From assembly GCA_964035015.1 (NCBI GenBank), contig OZ036010.1:10489730-10553729 (forward strand): a DNA stretch of 64,000 nucleotides. Direction: 5' to 3'. Each line of letters begins with the position of its first letter. Position 1 is the first letter of the stretch. The position numbers and the translations under genes are program-made. The notes under the pieces were generated by a model. It saw nothing but the letters and a program-made list of their open reading frames with translations. It was not told the origin of the DNA and made no database searches. Below are positions 58,954-64,000 of this stretch, piece by piece. This stretch comes from Corallium rubrum (lineage: Eukaryota; Cnidaria; Anthozoa; Scleralcyonacea; Coralliidae).

Positions 58954-59464
58954 CACTCCTCGTCGTTCTATTACCCTCATTAATTGCACTCCGGGGGAAT
59001 TGCACTCTCCGGAGTGCAAATTAATGTTACCATGGTAACAGTGGCAAAAAATAAAATTCAAAATGGCGGCGTATTTTCAAATTGAAAGATTTTGACTTTT
59101 CCAACGACTTGTGGAACACTTTCGACTGGAAATTTCATGTAAATATTTGAAGATCAATACAGGTAACATCTGTTCACCATAAGTGAACTGTTTGTTGTCC
59201 AGTTGGCGAAACAAGATGTTTTCAAACGCGCGAATTACTACGAAGCGTACGACAAGGATTGACACTTCATGTAATTGTAAATTGGTTTTGCAGTTTGTGA
59301 TTACTTATAGTTAGTTGCCAGAAAGAAAAATTAATTCACTGCTTTGAATAACGTTTTAAGATTGTCTGTAGTTGTATGGCCAATAAACACTCAAATTAAG
59401 ACAAAAAATTTTGACTGTAATTAAGATAGATATCGTAATTTTGTCATGCATATAATAAACAAGT

Positions 59465-59630
59465 AATCATATGATTTTGCTCATGCAATTAATGATTTTA
59501 CACTACTCGTGATATTTGAAAATTGAGCCAAATTGCACTCGCCTACGGCTCGTGCAATTTTGGATCAATTTTCAAATATCACTCATAGTGTAAAATCATT
59601 AATTGCACTCGCTATCATATGATTACCTAT
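59465..59630. repeat. Long hairpin
   Basis: TAATCATATGAT...GCAATTAATGATTTTACACT and ATATTTGAAAATTGA pair with inverse copies around GCCTACGGCTCG. Confidence 0.85.
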
Positions 59631-59634
59631 ACTA

Positions 59635-59712
59635 ATTAATTAATTAATTAATTAATTAATTAATTAATTAATTAATTAATTAATTAATTAATTAATTAAT
59701 TAATTAATTTAT
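59635..59712. repeat. (TTAA)n microsatellite
   Basis: AATT tetramer array next to the hairpin. Confidence 0.95.
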
Positions 59713-59865
59713 TTATTTTATTTATTTATTAGAAACTTGGCGAAAAATGCATAAAACACATTTTAGTAGAGACCAGTGGACAAACTTTCACGCTAAGGTG
59801 AACTCTGCTCTCCGTGAATTGAGGGTCGTATATATTTCTATTATAAACTAAGTAAACTATAATTA

Positions 59866-60413
59866 AGAAATGGTTCATGGTATGGCGTGCTCCATCGAGT
59901 TTTAGTATACACCCAACCATCGTCTATTACAAATCCTGCATTCTGATTGCCTACTCAAACGTTGTCTATTCGTGATGGACAACGTTTGAGAAAAATGAAA
60001 ACAAACCTGAAAAAATATGGCAGTAAACTCTCGTTTTGCAGACGTTTCGGAGGAATTTTTGGAGAGTTTGATAGACAATTCTATCCCTGAGAAAACTAAA
60101 AAGGCCACAAAATATGGCATGAAGATTTTTAATGGTAAGGAACAAAATACAAACCGTATTTTATTAATAAATCTGCTTTTACTTGCCGCTCACGAGTGGT
60201 TAAATAACACAACATTATCGTCAGTTTGCACTAGAAAAACTGCATTTTTTAGAGTAGGTACAGGGTGTATACTAAAACAATTAGACAACTCGTCCTCGTT
60301 GTCTAATTGTTAAATGGATGCACGCGGGAAGTTGGGAGAGCACGAAAAAAGCGTAAGAGATGAGATTCTCTAGATTTTTTAGTGCTCTTCACGCCAAACC
60401 ATGAACCATTTCT
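59866..60413 (+). mobile_element. Non-autonomous element with Crypton-like recombinase fragment
   Basis: AAGAAATGGTTCATGGT...TGGCGTG at the left and CACGCCAAACCATGAACCAT...TTCTT at the right are inverted. An ATG at 60017 opens MAVNSRFADVSEEFLESLID followed by KTKKATKYGMKIFN. This resembles the N-terminus of Crypton-type tyrosine recombinases and their DUF3504-like derivatives. The catalytic part is absent and the frame decays after about 40 residues. Confidence 0.6.
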
Positions 60414-60627
60414 TTTATAACAATTTATCAGACATAAAACAACGGAAAACAATATTTATTTCGCTGATTAAAAATGAGTTTCTCATTACGTTTGAAATTG
60501 CGGTGCTCCATGTAGTTATGGAGTGCGCACGGTAGCCAATCAGAAATGCCGTTATATTACATCTATGCATGTTATATAATTTAATAGTCTAGTGTATGCG
60601 CGTTTGCATTGTCAATATGTCAAAAGG

Positions 60628-63065
60628 AACACCGCTGCCAAACGTTTTGCGCATGCGCGACGTCCGAGCTCGCACCTCAAAAAAAGAGCGGGAAAACACT
60701 GAAATATTTGAACTGGTCCGAGAGTCCGACACAAAAGTTGAAATTATAAGCATACTACCAAAAAGATAAGGTATGTAATTTGTGCATGGCTTCTTTGTCA
60801 ATATTGTAACATTCTGAAATGACCCCTTCGTTATTTTCATGACCCTTTTTTGTGTCTCTTGACGTCACGTCAGCCGACACATAGCTATCGATTTGGTGTG
60901 GGGATGTGGCATTGTGGCACTACGTCACAACCGAAGACGTTCCGGAGGACGCCGAAGGCCCGAGACCGTGATGTCACATGACACCACGCGGTCGAACTTC
61001 GAAGGGTTGTGAGTGTGAGAAGACCGATGATGACATCATTTTTGGCACGATAAGTATTCAATTACTTTTCTTGTTTATCGGAACCATACTGTTTGCTCTG
61101 ACGAACATTTCCGCCAGGTCCATACGCGTAGTTTACGCGTCATAATACGAATTTGAACTGAGCCATTGTGCCTGCACTGACCGACATTTTGGTCAGGCGC
61201 TATTTACGTGTAAGATATCACGTACAGAGCAAGAATTGACTCGCATAACAATACAAAAGCAAAATATGAAGTTTGTCAAAGTCTAAAAGGTTCTGTTCAC
61301 ACTGACGAACATTGGGTCATGTTCTTGTGTGTAGATTTCACCGTACAAATTTGATGGCACATGTGCCAGTGCCAGCAAGGCAGGTAATTTGAAAACCGTT
61401 TATTTTCGCCGAAGTAGTTGTATATCGATATTATTGAATGAAACCTTTACGCCTTTCATTGAAACCTCCAAAGGATGTAAAATTTGCTTCAGAAATTCTA
61501 ATAAGGATCATGGTACATTAAATCTGTTCATTAACTTTGCTGGACCATTTAAGAAACTAAAAGATAATGAAAATACAACTGCTCTTTAATGGATCTGCTG
61601 AGATACTACAATGGATACAGTACCAGTATTAAAAGCTAGCCTATATGCACATGGAAAACCCTTGGAACTTGTTATAAGTTGGAACAACATCTACCTGAAA
61701 CCGAAGTAAAGTTTAACTGTACTTCACTTTAATGCTAGAATATGCCATCAATATCGATGGATGTTGGAGGAACAGACTTGATATCGCACTGAACATACCA
61801 AAATTAAGGATTTTCTGGTGTTATGCTACACGGTCCCTGCCGGATGTACATCTTTAAATTCAGAAAGACATTATGGCAGGGGCTACTTGTTCCAGTAAGG
61901 AGGACACTGCGACCACCCCCCAACTATGGGTGCAATAGTAAACTGAAACAGGACTGTCTAGGGCCAATCACCCAGTCAGTCCCACAGACCATGCAGGGTA
62001 TTCGTATAAAGTCTGCAAATTCGTTTGATTACGAGAGCTACTTCGGCCATCTACGAATGCAGCCAAATGATGATGCTTTGCTACTGGACAGCCGATCAAC
62101 CACTTTCTCTGGATCTCAAGCAAAGTTGGTGGGTCACCCAACGCTTCACTGTTAGAGTATGGCTTCTTCGTTGATACTGTGGATGACGAGTGGTTCAGCA
62201 TGCTTGGAGTGATCTTGCGCACTGTTCCTGAATTTTCGCCGTATCAGCCTTGACTGAAAGGCTCTACCAGCTGTTTCTATTCATGTGGTAGCAGGAGACA
62301 ATTCCCCAGGAATTCAAAGATGCTTCTATCATACTCTGTACAACTGGGAATGGAATCACCAGGCATATGACAACCACTGGGGTACATTCTTTCTCTCCAT
62401 CCCTGGTAAGATACTTGCCAGGATCCTGATAAACCGACTCACAACACACTGCAGGACTATCAACATGGTGTTTGCTGTAATCCAGCTCCAAGAGAAATGT
62501 CACAAGCAGAACTTGTCAACTCGGTGGAAAACAAGTTTGAACATTGAAACTTACTTTATTTAGAAATATTAATAACATTCTTGCGAAAATGTTAATCTAC
62601 ATTTCCAATGTCAATCTATGGACAATTAATTGAAATGTTATGTAAGTAAACTTTGCCAGCAAGAAATCCATAATAATATAAATCTTTGTCTTGTACAAAA
62701 TATTAATAACATATTAATCTTTAATAGTATGTTCTATGTACCGTGTACCAATCTCTTATTCCTACCATAAGCAATCATTTTTGTACTGAGGTACATCTTG
62801 TAATAACTTTTTTATCTTCACTACATTAAATGGGCCAGTTTCTGTTCTACTGTAATATCTATGTTGTAGTACTAGATGCATGTACGCATGCAAATGTCAG
62901 CAGATACATGTACGCGTTGCGTACCTATTTTTTAAAGCACGAATGAATAGTCGAGTTTTACTTAGTCTTTACTGTCTGGTGGTTGTTGCCACGGCTAGTT
63001 CCCACTTCTCTTGCAACGTTTACTCTAGCAAAGTCACGCATGCGCAAAAGTTTGGCAGCGGTGTT
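60628..63065. mobile_element. Family-K element, copy 3, with internal insertion and 9-bp duplication
   Basis: Ends AACACCGCTGCCAAACGTTT / GCAAAAGTTTGGCAGCGGTGTT-type. Flanks GTCAAAAGG (60619-60627) and GCCAAAAGG (63066-63074), one mismatch. Sequence 60628-60857 and about 62935-63065 matches copies 1 and 2; the middle 2.1 kb is extra and contains the LINE remnant. Confidence 0.78.
61750..62565 (+). pseudogene. LINE reverse-transcriptase remnant
   Basis: Between 62298 and 62530, in shifting frames, FKDASII, LLSIPGKILARILINRL-like and MVFAVIQLQEKCHKQN correspond to the conserved fingers/palm region of non-LTR reverse transcriptases (CR1/Jockey-like style). Frame changes and stops show a dead copy. 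Sequence from about 61750 may be upstream parts of the same element, but that is weak. Confidence 0.6.
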
Positions 63066-64000
63066 GCCAAAAGGTGTTCGGGGTTTGGCGAAGGTGTATA
63101 GAGCTAGAAGATCCTTCATATTTAGTTCAGATTATGTTTGTTTTGAAATCGAAGACTTGGAAAAAGTTTCAGGTTGCTTGTAAAAAATTCAGATCAGTCG
63201 CGTTATCAGAAATACAACATCCTTTTTGTTTGGCTTAACCACTGGCCTGTATATAACTGCTCCTATTATCTTTGTGTAATGAAAAGTGTGGCCATTTGAA
63301 CGTGGCGTCAAATGGCGAATTTGAGTCCTTCTGCTCATGGTAGACAACACTGACCGCTTTTTTGACTGGATTACAGACGCAGGCTTTATAAAATATCCCG
63401 TGAAAATGAAGAAAAAAATCCTTTACTCGCTGATATTTTCAAAGATTAACACAACAAATCTTTTTTGAAAGGTTAAAAAAGGTACAGAAATAAATACACA
63501 AAGCAGTTATATTGTTAATTCCTGTCGGTTACTCGGTTTTGTTGCCGCATATATTTATTAAATTGTTTTTGTTGCAACAAAGGGACAACTGAACTGACAA
63601 GTGAATACCCAGCCTCGTACCCAGGGTCTTATCTCCTGTGAATACCAGGCCGGCAATTCAACGGCTTGTATTTTAATACTTTTCGTATAGGCTTTCGGCA
63701 TATTTTAGTACTTTTCGAAAAGGATTTAATAAGCTTACTGTTGTAAAACATCAGTATTTCTCGTTGTAAAACATATATCAAATCTTGCGAAAAATTCTGT
63801 CCTTATGTTGAAATGTTCCAGTGAGATTGAAATCTGAACCAGAAGGGCCAGTGAAGGCAAGCAAATACGAAGTAAACATAACTGTTAAGCTTGTTAAGAC
63901 TTAAAACCCGAAACATCAATCATGTAACTTACTGAAAAACGTACGATGTAAAACATTTATTTTGTATTTCGACAGATTACATTGAAAGTTTTAACCGCAC
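63066..64000. other. Non-coding, presumably Ku80 intron 7
   Basis: No Ku80 exon or other gene found. GCCTCGTACCCAGGGTCTTA near 63611 resembles the termini of the CAACCTCG family. Confidence 0.4.

Noticed and set aside
61968-62222. Minus-strand frame of 84 codons overlapping the LINE region
   Set aside because: The recognisable reverse-transcriptase motifs are on the plus strand and this frame has no match of its own.

Overview
This is a eukaryotic, almost certainly metazoan window. It has GT-AG introns, TATA and AATAAA signals, an animal DNA-repair gene split by kilobase introns, and a secreted protein built from animal extracellular domains. The mix of H-type-lectin-like repeats, follistatin/Kazal, C-type lectin, EGF, sushi and SRCR domains, the AT-rich DNA and the many small palindromic elements suggest a cnidarian, probably an anthozoan. 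That assignment is an inference; no marker gene settles it.

Three protein-coding loci are supported. (1) 2034-2798 (+): a single-exon gene for a SLOG/Rossmann-type predicted nucleotide-binding protein. (2) 23840-35298 (+): a gene of at least 16 coding exons for a secreted mosaic protein of about 995 residues. It reads: signal peptide, three lectin-like repeats, follistatin/Kazal domain, furin-type site, three more lectin-like repeats, CTLD, calcium-binding EGF, sushi, SRCR. A second EGF exon is split by an 810-bp transposon with a 9-bp target duplication that puts a stop in frame; a third EGF exon is a truncated remnant. (3) 42202-57579 (+) and beyond: the first seven coding exons (195 codons) of Ku80/XRCC5. 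Its first intron appears to be of the GC-AG type, and later introns are packed with transposons. The remaining Ku80 exons were not found and presumably lie past 64000.

Most of the rest is mobile DNA. TIR and target-site duplications define several groups: TA-flanked mariner-like MITEs (14064, 16825, 17305), TTAA-flanked piggyBac-like elements (20037, 52055 and smaller ones), hAT-type elements with 8-bp duplications (33954, 46479), elements with 7-bp duplications (6576, 38355), and a striking set with 9-bp duplications (22139, 31958, 50545, 53518, 60628). Many are near-complete palindromes. Several are nested, and internal repeats give reconstructable empty sites (satellite at 20033/20588; family-K copy at 41297). 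Fragments of a Crypton-like tyrosine recombinase (60017) and of a LINE reverse transcriptase (about 62300) are recognisable.

Tandem arrays include a degenerate 65-75-bp satellite (19.26-20.97 kb), a 36-bp minisatellite just 3' of the mosaic gene (35.58-36.55 kb), and many microsatellites. No prokaryotic system, CRISPR array, rRNA or tRNA gene was seen.
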